Source of the DNA: Bostrychus sinensis
Lineage: Eukaryota; Chordata; Actinopteri; Gobiiformes; Eleotridae
DNA: 64,000 nucleotides
Direction of reading: 5' to 3'
Assembly (NCBI GenBank): GCA_020698575.1
Contig: CM036252.1
Location: forward strand, 416,575-480,574
Positions within the stretch are counted from its first letter, which is position 1. Each line of letters starts with the position of its first letter. The position numbers and the translations under genes are program-made. The notes beneath the pieces are model-generated. The model had not been told where the DNA came from. It did not search any database and saw nothing but the letters and a program-made list of their open reading frames with translations. Positions 43,805 to 54,586 of the stretch are shown piece after piece.

Positions 43805-44599
43805 TTAGACATTGTTTTCATTGAAAAGTTCTGCTAACTGCTCATGAACGTCCTCGGGCCCCTCTTCTACTGTCAGCAAAGGCATCTGCTCCACATGTGG
43901 TGTAGGAGCGATGGCAGTAGTAATTAACCTGTTCACTAATCCTCTAATGCAGGGAATACAACAACATCCACACAATGTGAGCACTGCAATAAACACTGCT
44001 ATTGATACCAGTGCACTCGAAACTAGGCCCTTCCATTGTCCGAAGTAATTCATCCAACCATCCCACATAGAACGATCTATTCCAGATTGATCTTTCATGC
44101 GTTTATTCATTGTGCGCAGCCCCTCCAGGGCTCTGGTCAAGGTACCATGTGGAGCCGTGTTGTTAGGGATGAAAGTACAACACTGATCTCCAAACATGGC
44201 GCACACCGAGCCTTTTTCAGCCAACAGCATGTCTAGAGCAATTCTGTTCTGGAAAGCCATTAGGGATGTCGCAGCCAGCTGTTCATGAACAGCTCTCAGA
44301 GCGTTTTCCGTGTAGTTTCCTAGTTTCTGCACATTGTAATGGATGTAGTTTATTCTATCTACATTCTTATTAGGAGTGATGGGTATTATGGCACTTATTA
44401 TAGGTATGTTTTCGAAACCTGTTGCAATTTGGTCTGCCAATTTATATTCATCTGGGACACCCCGAGGAACGCCTATAGCATCAATATATGTTGGGTCATC
44501 TGCCAAATGTATTGCTGCATAGATATCCGCTACTACTTCCTGATCTTCCTCATTGCCATCTTCCTCATCGTACCCCAACTCTTTCTGCAACTTGTCTAG
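43805..44599 (-). pseudogene. ERV envelope transmembrane-subunit remnant
   Basis: About 260 codons open on the minus strand without an ATG of its own. It shows a CX6CC cysteine motif (CAMFGDQCC), the hallmark of gamma-type Env transmembrane subunits, preceded by a heptad-like region, then a membrane span (about 20 residues, ALVSIAVFIAVLTL) followed by a Cys-rich juxtamembrane segment and a short cytoplasmic tail. The receptor-binding surface subunit and signal peptide are absent, so no working envelope can be made. It is in frame with the nucleocapsid remnant, separated by one TGA. Confidence 0.8.
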
Positions 44600-45077
44600 T
44601 CATTCTGTTTTCTCTCTCTCTGATATCTCTTTGTCTCTCTTCAGCTTTCTGCATTCTGCTTGCCTATGGCCTAGTTTTCCACAATACCAACATTCAAGGT
44701 CCTTATCTTCTGATCCCCACTCATTGCTTGTTTGGCCTTTTCCTCGTCCTCTGCCTGCGCTCTTACTTACTCCTTCCATGTAGTAAACTTGTGCTTCACC
44801 TTCTTCAGAGGTGAGCACCAGGGCTGCACTTTCTCTTGCCTTTTAATTCGGTTAGTCCTTGTTTTCTCATTTTCCCTTCATTTCCCTTACATTTTGCATG
44901 TATTTTTTCTTGTAGTTGCGCCAGCTCTATTGTGCTGAGTTTACCATTGAAGTTATATTTTTCTATCCATTTGCGGAGATATTTATTTAATTTAGGGTCA
45001 TGGTTTTGTACTACTTTATAATCTTTATGTTTTAGTTGTTCCGGGTCGGCCGCCCTTTTTTCCTGGTTGTTTCCCAT
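44600..45077 (-). pseudogene. ERV gag remnant (matrix start and nucleocapsid)
   Basis: It starts at a true ATG at 45077 with MGNNQEK, a typical myristoylation signal of retroviral matrix. After about 90 codons the frame stops and, in another frame, a nucleocapsid-like segment follows with one zinc knuckle CWYCGKLGHRQAEC (C-x2-C-x4-H-x4-C). The capsid region is missing. A large internal deletion joins this to env. Confidence 0.8.
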
Positions 45078-45709
45078 TTTTATAATTTAGTTCCTCCTGG
45101 CGGGACCTAAGGTCCCTCTAAAGAGGAAAAGATTTCAGTCAGACAGTGACAATAGTTAATACAGTATTTCTCAGGCTTCTACCTGCGGTCAGGCGGAGAA
45201 ATCTTGTCTAGCACATCTGTATTACTTCACTGTATTTTTCTGACTGTTTTACATGAACTGTTTTCACCGTTGCAGTTCCTTTCACGCTCACATGCATGGC
45301 CTGTGTCTACTTATCCGTTTTTTTTTTTTGTTTTTTTTTTAAAATGTGATATTTTAGTAGACCAACATTTACTGATCTGCCGTCGGAGGGTGGTTCAGCC
45401 CTTTTTTTGCATTTACCAACTACTAGTAACCTCGAGTTACTTGTTGGATGACTTCTCTGTTACCCTGCCAGAGCCTAGGATGCCACAGGTTTCTTTTCTA
45501 CTGCGCGTCGCGTCTTTTCTCCCATTCACACTCACATTCAGTCTACAACGGTTACTCACTCTTTGCGTGTCTGTCTTTCTCCTTCGGATTCTCGTCAGCC
45601 GTCAGACTCCAGTCGACAACGAAGAGCCAGCCGGTCAAACGGTATTTGTGCAGCGGCCGCTGTCTTCCTGGGTCTCAGTTGCCCTCCGGAGTCCTCAGGC
45701 GTCTTGAGA
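45078..45709 (-). other. ERV leader
   Basis: About 630 nt between the primer site and the gag ATG; the packaging signal and splice donor would lie here but were not pinpointed. Contains a long T run at 45320-45341 (+ strand). Confidence 0.5.
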
Positions 45710-45726
45710 TCCGGCTCGAAGGACCA
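45710..45726 (-). promoter_or_regulatory. ERV primer-binding site for tRNA-Tyr
   Basis: Minus strand TGGTCCTTCGAGCCGGA lies 2 nt from the 5' LTR. It is complementary to the 3' end of vertebrate tRNA-Tyr (TCCGGCTCGAAGGACCA), 17 of 17 bases. Confidence 0.85.
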
Positions 45727-45728
45727 AT

Positions 45729-46238
45729 TGTTGGAGCTGGTTAATCCAACTATATAATACTAAAACAAGAAGAAACACAGACACGTTAAATGGTTTACTT
45801 GCAAGGAGAGCAGACAGAGACAAAGACCCAGTGACATGCACCGGGGACATTCCCTCCATGTGCTCTGGGCTCCCTGGTGCTCTCTCATGCTTTTATTAAA
45901 CATCACGCCCCTGGTTACATGCACCGTCTCTGTCCGATAAGGGAACTGGGGAACTAGGACAGAGACAGTCATCAACTCTACATATGATAATTTAACATAA
46001 CAACGCTGGTTATCAGTTCTGAGGCCACACTTTCTTATCCAGTTGGTCATTCTTCTGCGGCCATGCCATGCTTAATCTATACGGTCAGTATAGATTAAGC
46101 AGTCAGTCGTGCATCAGCATTATCTACTGGAACACTCTGTAACTCAGCACATGATTAATACATTCATAACACACATATTGTACTTAGGATTTATGAGACA
46201 TATAAAAGTAGATAACTTATATACACATTTCTCTAACA
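45729..46238 (-). repeat. ERV 5' LTR
   Basis: 510 bp, same boundaries as the 3' LTR (TGTTAG...CCAACA on the minus strand), with the same TATA-like and AATAAA elements. Confidence 0.93.
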
Positions 46239-48135
46239 CCTCCCTTTACACACACACCACTCTCACTGACCCCTCCCTTTACACACACACCACTCTGACT
46301 GACCCCTCCCTTTACACACACACCACTCTCACTGACCCCTCCCTTTATACACACACCACTCTGAATGACCTCTCCCTTTATACACAAACCACTCTGACTG
46401 ACCCCTCCCTTTACACACACGCCACTCTGACTGACCCCTCCCTTTACACACACGCCACTCTCACTGAACCCTCCCTTTACACACACGCCACTCTCTCTGC
46501 CCCCTCTCTTTACACACACGCCACTCTCACTGACCCCTCCCTTTACACACACGCCACTCTCACTGACCCCTCCCTTTATACACACACAACTCTCACTGAC
46601 CTCTCCCTTTACACACACACCACTCTCTCTGCCCCTTCCATTTACACACACACCACTCTCTCTGCCCCTTCCCTTTACACACACACCACTCTCACTGACC
46701 CCTCCCTTTACACACACACCACTCTCACTGACCCTTCCCTTTACACACACACCACCCTCACTGACCCCTCCCTTTACACACAGACCACTCTCTTTTGCCC
46801 CTCCCTTTACACACACACCACTCTCACTTGCCCCTCCCTTTACACACACACCACTCTCACTGACCCCTCCCTTTACACACACACCACTCTCACTGACCCC
46901 TCCCTTTACACACACACCACTCTCACTGACCCCTCCCTTTACACACACACCACTCTCACTGACCCATCCCTTTATACACACACCACTCTGACTGACCCCT
47001 CCCTTTACACACACACCACTCTCACTGACCCCTCCCTTTATACACACACCACTCTGACTGACCCCTCCCTTTACACACACACCACCCTGACTGACCCCTC
47101 CCTTTATACACACACCGCTCTCACTGACCCCTCCCTTTACACACACACCGCTCTCACTGACCCCTCCCTTTACACACACACCGCTCTCACTGACCCCTCC
47201 CTTTACACACACACCGCTCTCACTGACCCCTCCCTTTACACACACACCGCTCTCACTGACCCCTCCCTTTACACACACACCGCTCTCACTGACCCCTCCC
47301 TTTACACACACACCGCTCTCACTGACCCCTCCCTTTACACACACACCACTCTGACTGACCCTTCCCTTTACACACACACCACTCTGACTGACCCTTCCCT
47401 TTACACACACACCACCCTCACTGACCCCTCCCTTTACACACACACCACTCTCACTGACCCCTCCCTTTACACACACACACCACTCTCACTGACCCCTCCC
47501 TTTACACCTACACCACTCTCACTGACCCCTCCCTTTACACACACACCACTCTCACTGACCCCTCCCTTTACACACACACCACTCTCACTGACCCCTCCCT
47601 TTACACACACACACCACTCTCACTGACTCCTCCCTTTACACACACACCACTCTTACTGACCCCTCCCTTTACACACACACCACTCTTACTGACCCCTCCC
47701 TTTACACACACACCACTCTTACTGACCCCTCCCTTTACACACACACCACTCTTACTGACCCCTCCCTTTACACACACACCACTCTTACTGACCCCTCCCT
47801 TTACACACACACCACTCTCACTGACCCCTCCCTTTACACACACACCACTCTCTCCCCCCTCTCTTTACACACACACCACTCTGACTGACCCCTCCCTTTA
47901 CACACACACACACCACTCTCACTGACTCCTCCCTTTACACACACACCACTCTTACTGACCCCTCCCTTTACACACACACCACTCTCACTGACCCCTCCCT
48001 TTATACACACACCACTCTGACTGACCCCTCCCTTTACACACACACCACTCTGACTGACCCCTCCCTTTACACACACACCACTCTCACTGACCCCTCCCTT
48101 TACACACACACCACTCTCACTGACCCCTCCCTTTA
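46239..48135. repeat. 33-bp minisatellite, copy B, right block
   Basis: About 57 units. It includes a local run of near-identical variants with ACCGCTCTC at 47112-47311 and another with ACTCTTACT at 47640-47800, showing recent local unit homogenisation. Confidence 0.97.
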
Positions 48136-48260
48136 AAAATACAACAAAGGCAGTTTAACTCCCAAAATTATTATTATTGTGATGCCCAAAGCAAACAAAA
48201 TACGACCTGACCAAGAACTGCTTACAGGTCTTTTAATGCATGTTAGATCTTAATTTATAG
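48136..48260. other. Array flank, copy B
   Basis: Counterpart of 12416-12539 and of the spacer at 6226-6339. Confidence 0.6.
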
Positions 48261-48790
48261 CAGTGGTGTCAAACTCAGTTCATGGTTCGGGCCGGGTCAT
48301 AGGTCACGGGCCGAACATGACATAAAGAAATGATAGTATAAAAGTGTTCTTTTAAATTGTTTCATTTTTATAGTTATTTTTGGACAAAGGGCACTGTGTA
48401 ATATGCTTTGCAGATTTCATTCATTCATTTCATTAAAAATGGTATTTATATTTTACCATAACAAACCTATCAGGTGCTGATATAATACTGTCTCACTTTT
48501 TAAAATTTGATGACAGCAGCTTGTGTCAAAAACATTTTTAGTGCAGCCCTGCTCAAGGCCAGAAGGCCACAAGCATCCAATAAATCCAATACTAATAACA
48601 GTATTAAAACACGTTTTATTCCTAGTCTTGTTGCTGAATTGTGGACAGTTAACCTATTTTGTTGTAAAATGCTCAGTCCTGCTTTTTTTTTTAGTAAGCA
48701 TTTCACATTTGTTGTCTTCTTCACACATTTGAGACATGTTGCTATCAAAAATGAGCATTTATTTTTTATGAAGTGGTAATATATTTTTAT
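48261..48790. mobile_element. hAT-like non-autonomous element, copy B
   Basis: Begins CAGTGGTGTCAAACTCAG and is the uninterrupted counterpart of 12540-14222. It provides the empty site for the copy A insertion. Confidence 0.5.
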
Positions 48791-48799
48791 CTTGTGACT

Positions 48800-49128
48800 A
48801 TAATGTTTAATTTGCTTCTACCACTGCATTCTATAATTTTTATACACAGTGTCCCAACATTTAGTTTGAGTCTGTTATAGTTGTGTGAAGACAAGGGGAC
48901 ACAGAACTGTCCTCTGTCCAGAGCTGATCAGTGCTGTGTCCTCTGTGAGCTCACAGCAGCTTCACTTTGTGACTTTGCTTTATTAAACACCCAGCTCTGC
49001 TGTAAGACCAGACCTTTACCTTCTGTGGAGATCAGCTGAGGTAAACAAAACAAAAGGACACCAAAACACTACAATGCAATACAAAAACCCAAACATTATG
49101 TTGCCTGTGCTACATAGACCCCCCCTCC
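48800..49128 (-). mobile_element. Probable Gypsy 3' LTR and polypurine tract
   Basis: On the minus strand a G-rich tract (GATGGAGGGGGGGTC) follows the pol end, and then TGTAGCACAGG starts a stretch with a TTTAATAAAGC polyadenylation signal. No second LTR was found, so the boundaries are inferred. Confidence 0.45.
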
Positions 49129-49147
49129 ATCCGGAAGCTACCAGGGG

Positions 49148-50520
49148 TCAAATATCATAATATTGTTTAAGATTAACTACATTTACAGTATCCTGCTTAC
49201 CAGGTGAGTTAACCCAACTTACTGTATAGTTTAAAGGCCCTAGCCTCTTAACAATGGTAGCCGGCCCTTCCGATTTTGGTGCCAAATTGGCTGAGAACTG
49301 GTCTGTTGCTTTGGAGAGAGGATGGACACGCACCCGGACCCACCTTGCTTAAAATGCACCTCTTTTCGGCGGGCATTATAGTACCTAGCTTGTCTGGCTT
49401 GGCGACCTCCTACTCTCCTTTTTACCTCCTCAGCCAGCTCGTGCTGCCTTTCCACCAGGTCATAGGTAGGCTGCTGGTCTGGTCTTGGAGGTCTGTGGAT
49501 AAGACGTTCCAACGGTCCTTTAAGCAGTCGTCCCAGGGCTAGCTCAGCAGGAGTTTTTCCTGTAGTTTCCTGTCGGGCTGTGGTTATGGCAAACCTGAAC
49601 TCAGGTAGCCACTGATCCCACGCAGCATGATCCTGCCCCACAAAGGAGGAAATCATCATTTTGATTGTCCTACTGAACCGTTCAGTGAGACTTGTTTGTG
49701 GATGATAGCTAGTAGTGAGCTTCTGGACCACCCCTGCAAGTCTTACACAGCTCTCTTAAAAGAGTTGCCATAAACTGTGGGCCTCTATCACCCATTTAGA
49801 ATAGTAATCGACTATGACTAGGAGGTATTCATTTGCTTTCTTGCTTTTAGGGAACGGGCCCATGAGATCAACTCCAAGCATTTCACCAGGAGCTTGAACT
49901 TCGGTACTCTGCAGGAAACCGGAGGGCTTAGTGTTGCCAGCCTTATACTGCTGGCAGAACTTACAGGACTTTGTATGTTCCCATACGTCCTTCCAGACAC
50001 TAGGCCACCAGGCCACTTCAAGGACCCGCAGTAATGTCTCAAGTTGCCCGAGGTGACCCCCCAAGGGGTTATCATGGAAATACCTAAGGAACTCAGGTAT
50101 AAGCGACTGTGGCACCACTAGTTGGTGCTTTTCCCCCTGATCCCGTAGTGGAACCCTATGATACAGGACACCCTGGTGGTCGACAAAGCCAATACGTTGT
50201 AGGTTTGAGGGAGACTTCCCACACTCACATTTAAGCTCCGAGACTTTTTGGTCTTCCTTTTGTGCCTGGGAAATCTCCGCCATTGTGACAGGAAGGTCGG
50301 AATAGCTCCTGGAAGCCACTGCTAGGCAATGAGTTGATGCAACCAGGAGTGGTTCACAGGCTTGCGACAGGGCATCAGGTGCTGCATTGAGACACCGTTT
50401 CCTGTAATATACCTTAAATATGAACTGCTGTAGTCAAAGTGTCCATCTTGTGAGGTGAGAGGACGTCTTTGGACAGTTGAAGGCCCATGACAAGGCAGCA
50501 TGGTCAGTATAGACATCAAA
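49148..50520 (-). pseudogene. Ty3/Gypsy RNase H end and integrase
   Basis: Minus strand: an integrase zinc region (HLGQLETLLRVLEVAWWP then CKFCQQYK), a core start (GVDLMGPFP.SKKANEYLLVIVDYYSKW), then after a break the second half (TTSYHPQTSLTERFSRTIK, the HPQ..G/S..ER signature) and a C-terminal chromodomain-free tail (GPATIVKRLGPLNYTV). Frameshifts occur near 49,750 and 49,330. The first part (50322-50519) is the degraded end of RNase H. Confidence 0.85.
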
Positions 50521-52155
50521 CTCCATCCCTTCCAAAAAATGTCTCCATTTCTCCACCGCCCTCACAACAGCCAGACATTCCTTCTCTGATATAGAGTAAT
50601 TTCTCTCAGCTCCTCGAAGCCCTCATGAGGCATAGGCAATCACGCGTTCACCTTCTGGAAAGACTTGGGAGAGAATAGCACCAAGTCCCACCTCACTGGC
50701 ATCAGTGTGGACTTGGAAAAGGTAAGTGTGGATTTGGTTGAGCTAACACGGGGATTTTTCAGTGCTTCCTTCAGGGCATCCATGCTTGCTTGGCACTCCT
50801 CGGTCCACTTCCACTCGACCCCTTTCCTTGTTAACTGGTTCAAAGGTGCTGCCAGTTCAGCAAAATGCTGGTATGAACTTATGATACCATCCTGCTAGCC
50901 CAAGAAACCTCTGGAGTGCTTTGACATCTTGGGGAGAAGGAAAGTCAGCAACGGTTTGTGTCTTAGATGGATCCACCGCTACTCCTTTCGTTGTAACAAT
51001 GTGCCCCAGAAACTTAAGCTCACGTTTAAAAAGTGACACTTTTTCATGTTGAGGCTGAGGTTGGGTAATTTTCTGAACACTGCGTTCAAGTCCTGGAGGT
51101 GCTGCTCATGGGAATGGGAGTACACAATAATGTCATCAGTATAGACGAAACAGTTCTTTCCCCTGAGTTGCCCTAGAACTTTCTCCATTAAACGTTGAAA
51201 AGTGGCGGCGGTGTTCAAGGGATGTAATAAAAGCTGTTTTTGCCTTACTTCCTTCATCCATGGCTATTTGCCAATAGCCTGATTGCAAGTCTAAAGCACT
51301 GAACCATGACGCATTATCCAGTGACTCCAGGATGTTGTGTATAATTGGCACTGGATAAGCCTCAGGGAGAGTTTTGGCATTAACCTTCCGGTAGTCCACA
51401 CAAAACCGGTCACAACCATCAGGATGATCCACCATCACAACAGGAGAAGCCCAAGCAGACTGGGAAGGCTCAATGATGTCATCTTTCAGCATCTTCTCCA
51501 CATGCTCCTCAATTACTTTTTTCTTAAAATGGGAAATATGGTAGGCTTTAGTCCTGACAGGTACCTCATCCTGTGTGTGTAATAGTGTGTTTTTCGACAG
51601 ATGTCTTCCCCAGGTAACGGATGGCCATCTTTCCATCAGCTGCTGCAACTCCTCTGGACAATCAGTGTCATAGGAGGATGGATCTCCAGTGTGTCCTGTT
51701 GAGGCCCAACATACAGCCCTGGTCGCGCAGCGTAATAAAGGTTCACTGTGGCCTGGGTCCTGTTCTACTGCCCCGTCTGGACAGACTGTTGCAGGAATGG
51801 ATAGGTGTAACGAGAGCCATTCTTCAGGCCATAAATCCTCTTTGCTAAGTTCACAATGACTCCAGCCTCAGTAAGAAAGTCTAGCCCAATAATAACTGGG
51901 AAAGCCAGGTGGCAATCTTCCATTATGTGGGTGTCAGGATTCCACCGCTGACCGTGCCAGTCGACCGAGAGCTTGTGCTTACCCAATGCAGGATGGGCGT
52001 ACCATCAGCCTTAACAAACCTTTGTTCATCGGCTGGGAAAAGTGGCTCTTGTTTATGTTGTATTTGCTTCCACAGGCTCTCGCGCATTAAGGTGTAGGTA
52101 CTACCAGTGTCCACAACCGCAATTCCTTGAACCCCTCTTACAGCAATGGGCACCA
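50521..52155 (-). pseudogene. Ty3/Gypsy protease and reverse transcriptase
   Basis: Protease at 51923-52153 with VVDTGSTYTLM (the DTGS active site). Reverse transcriptase at 50857-51648 with DYRKVNAKTLPEAYPVP, LDLQSGYWQIAMD and FVYTDDIIVYSHS (catalytic Asp-Asp). Broken into at least five frames with frameshifts near 51,140, 51,000, 50,850 and 50,640. Inactive. Confidence 0.88.
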
Positions 52156-52163
52156 GGAGTAGC

Positions 52164-53138
52164 TCAGGCTTGCTGTGTTTGTTCCCATGGGGTTGGACAA
52201 TAGAGACACCAGCAGTTGACTTTGATGGTGATTTTTTTATCCATGGCTCTGCGTCCCGGCTTGTCTACAGAGGCGTGAACCTTTTGCCAATATTCCTTGG
52301 CTCCAGCACAATCTTTCTCCACCACTGACCTCACCTTCACCATCTCGGCTACAGTTGTAACTGTTCCTCGGAGACAGCCAGCAATCTTGGGGTTAATGTT
52401 AGTGAGGATCCGTCGGACCATTTCTTCCTCCGACATATCCCGCTTCCACTTCAGGCATAGGGCTCGATAGTCATAAGCAAAGTCCCTCAGACACTGCTCT
52501 GGCTTTTGCACCATAGCTCTCAGTTTCTCCTCCACTTCACTCATATAGTCTGTGGGTAGAAATGCAGACATGAATGCATTTTTAAATGAACCCCAGTCCC
52601 GGAACTGGGACATGGCAGCCTTCCACCAACTAAGGGCTGGCCCCTTTAAAACTGTGGATAGTGTCCCTATAAGTTCATGGTTGGAGAGGGATCTCATTTC
52701 CAAAAAGTTTTCACACTGCTCAATAAAATTTAGGGCATCAGAATATTCGCTACTTGGACCAAAGGTGGGAAATTCCAGGCGCACTGGAGGTTTGGAGTAG
52801 TAGGGAGATGCACCAGCCAGACTAAAGGATGGAGAACTAGGTGATATAGGGCTAGCCTCAGTAGAGACAGCCACAGTCCGACACCCTATAGGTGTGCTAG
52901 TTGGTCTCATCTTGCTTAGCTCCTTTTTCCAAATTTCATCACGCCGCAAGAGGCAATTAACTACACTCCTTTCAAGCTTCGCTTGCTCAGAGGTAAAGTG
53001 TTTTTCCAGCCGTTCTAAACTGACATCAACATATTGTCTAAAACTGGTCTCTCTGTTCAGAGAGCTAGTCACAGAATCCCTAAAATCCATTTCCATCTTA
53101 ACTAACTGTTCTTTTACTGTGACTACAGTACTCATCAA
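52164..53138 (-). pseudogene. Ty3/Gypsy gag
   Basis: A 324-aa minus-strand frame with an N-terminal coiled-coil region and a retrotransposon Gag capsid-type domain (ALSWWKAAMSQFRDWGSFKN, FLPTDYMSEVEEKLR, LRDFAYDYRALCLKW). The reading frame is long and intact, but the zinc knuckle expected downstream is degraded. No 5' LTR lies upstream; the sequence meets BEL LTR DNA at about 53,166, so the element is 5'-truncated. Confidence 0.8.
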
Positions 53139-53166
53139 CTCCGTAACCTGAGGACCTAAAACATGT

Positions 53167-53330
53167 TGTGCTGGCCTTCATCACAACGCGAAGACAAGAG
53201 TTCTTTTCACTGATGTTTAATGAGCACCCACAATTCACCTTAGAACTAACAAACAAAACACAAAACAACATAATATTAGACACGATACAAACATAATATA
53301 ACCAAGAATTTACAAACATAACACATACCA
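53167..53330 (-). mobile_element. BEL/Pao 3' LTR, copy B
   Basis: Matches 22770-22922. In copy A only the inner end survives (14606-14672). Confidence 0.55.
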
Positions 53331-54258
53331 CTTTGGCCTGCTTGTGATCAAAAGGCTGGTGAATTTTCCATCTCTTCCGCAGGTAGAGATCTTCTTTGAC
53401 AAATTCTCCTGGTGGTGTTGCAATTACTGTGGATTTCATTGTCAAAATATGGTTTGGAGTTAATGGCTCTGGGCCTACAGGGTCATTGTTGCTTAGCATA
53501 GTTGTAGTAGTTAGCATAGTGGTCGACTATTCACTATAGCCATAGCTTCATACATGAATGTTCTCAATGATGATGTGTCTAACCTTGGGTCAGATTGATC
53601 GAGGATGGATCTTAGAACATTTCTTATTGTCCAAATCTGCCTCTCCCAGACACCGCCCATGTGGCTGGAAAAAGGTGGATTGACAACAAAACTGCAGCCC
53701 AGCTCTTTTACCTTGTCTTTACTCGCTTGTGCTAAGTTCAACAACTCATTCTTTGCACCCATAAAATTAGTGCCTTGGTCACAATGCAGTTGTCGTACAT
53801 TGCCACGTATCGCCATGAAGTAACGGAGCGCGTTGAGAAAACAGTCAGTACTGAGATCATCCAGCACCTCTGTGGATAGCTCTTGAACACATGCACGTAA
53901 ACAAAAGTCCATACCTCTTTACTTCTTTCCTTCCTTCCTTTACACAGAATGGCCCGAAGCAGTCCATACCACTGTAAGTAAATGGAGGAGTAGCTTCCAT
54001 TCTCCCTGACGGCAGGTCAGCCATCTTTTGTTCTTGACTGCATTTCCGGTATGTTCTGCATTTAACACAGTTATAAATGAAGGATGAAACTTCACTGCTA
54101 CAGCCAATAATCCAAATTCCATTGGCACGGATCTTGTTAACAGTCATGCCACGACCTTGATGATGAATTCTTTCATGAAAGTGTTTAATGAGTAGACGTG
54201 ATATATGATGGCCCTTTGGGAGAATGGCTGGATGTTTAACATGGGGATGGAGAGACAT
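53331..54258 (-). pseudogene. BEL/Pao integrase and C-terminal domain, copy B
   Basis: Counterpart of 14650-15598 with the same motifs (HFHERIHHQGRG, CVKCRTYRKC, HCDQGTNF, GGVWER, LRKRWKIHQPF). A 4-bp loss at about 53,870 (within the IHIEVLDD segment) breaks the frame that is intact in copy A. Cut from its N-terminal part by the LINE and the palindrome. Confidence 0.85.
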
Positions 54259-54261
54259 CCA

Positions 54262-54586
54262 GTCAGTCTTTCATTTCATTTATTTCAGACAAATGGCACC
54301 CAACAAAAAATGATCACATATAAATTCCAAATTAAAATGAAAAAAAAAATCAACTGTTAAGCCATGTCTGAAAAGGAGTAGGATGAAGCATCAGCTTATT
54401 AGTTTCTACCCCCACAGATCCGGTCCGGACATAATTAACAAAACCAATTACTGTATAATAGAAACAAACAAAAAAAAACAACAACAACTTTGTAATGCAA
54501 ACATACATATGCAGACTTTATACACTATACCATTATACCACTATATACCACTTAAATACCAACATATAAATATATTAAAAAAAAAA
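54262..54586 (-). mobile_element. LINE 3' UTR end, copy B
   Basis: Counterpart of 15605-15905, including the (TGAAA)-type tail. From 54305 inward it forms the outer part of the left palindrome arm. Confidence 0.8.

Larger units (their letters stand above)
43199..46238 (-). mobile_element. Short endogenous retrovirus with two LTRs
   Basis: Two LTRs (508 and 510 bp) in the same orientation flank 2,022 bp; the element reads on the minus strand. A 5-bp target duplication CCTCC at 43194-43198 and 46239-46243 shows insertion into one unit of the 33-bp minisatellite. Order on the minus strand: LTR, primer site, leader, gag remnants, env transmembrane part, polypurine tract, LTR. All of pol, most of gag and the env surface part are missing. 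It lies antisense in the receptor copy B intron and is absent from copy A. Confidence 0.93.

Noticed and set aside
3876..48135. Regularly spaced repeats considered as CRISPR
   Set aside because: No unique spacers lie between identical repeats, no cas genes, and the setting is a vertebrate genome.
3876..48135. Resemblance of CCTCCCTTTACAC in the 33-bp unit to the mammalian recombination motif CCTCCCTNNCCAC
   Set aside because: One base differs, the motif depends on the human PRDM9 zinc fingers, and many percomorph fish are reported to lack full-length PRDM9, so the match is probably chance.
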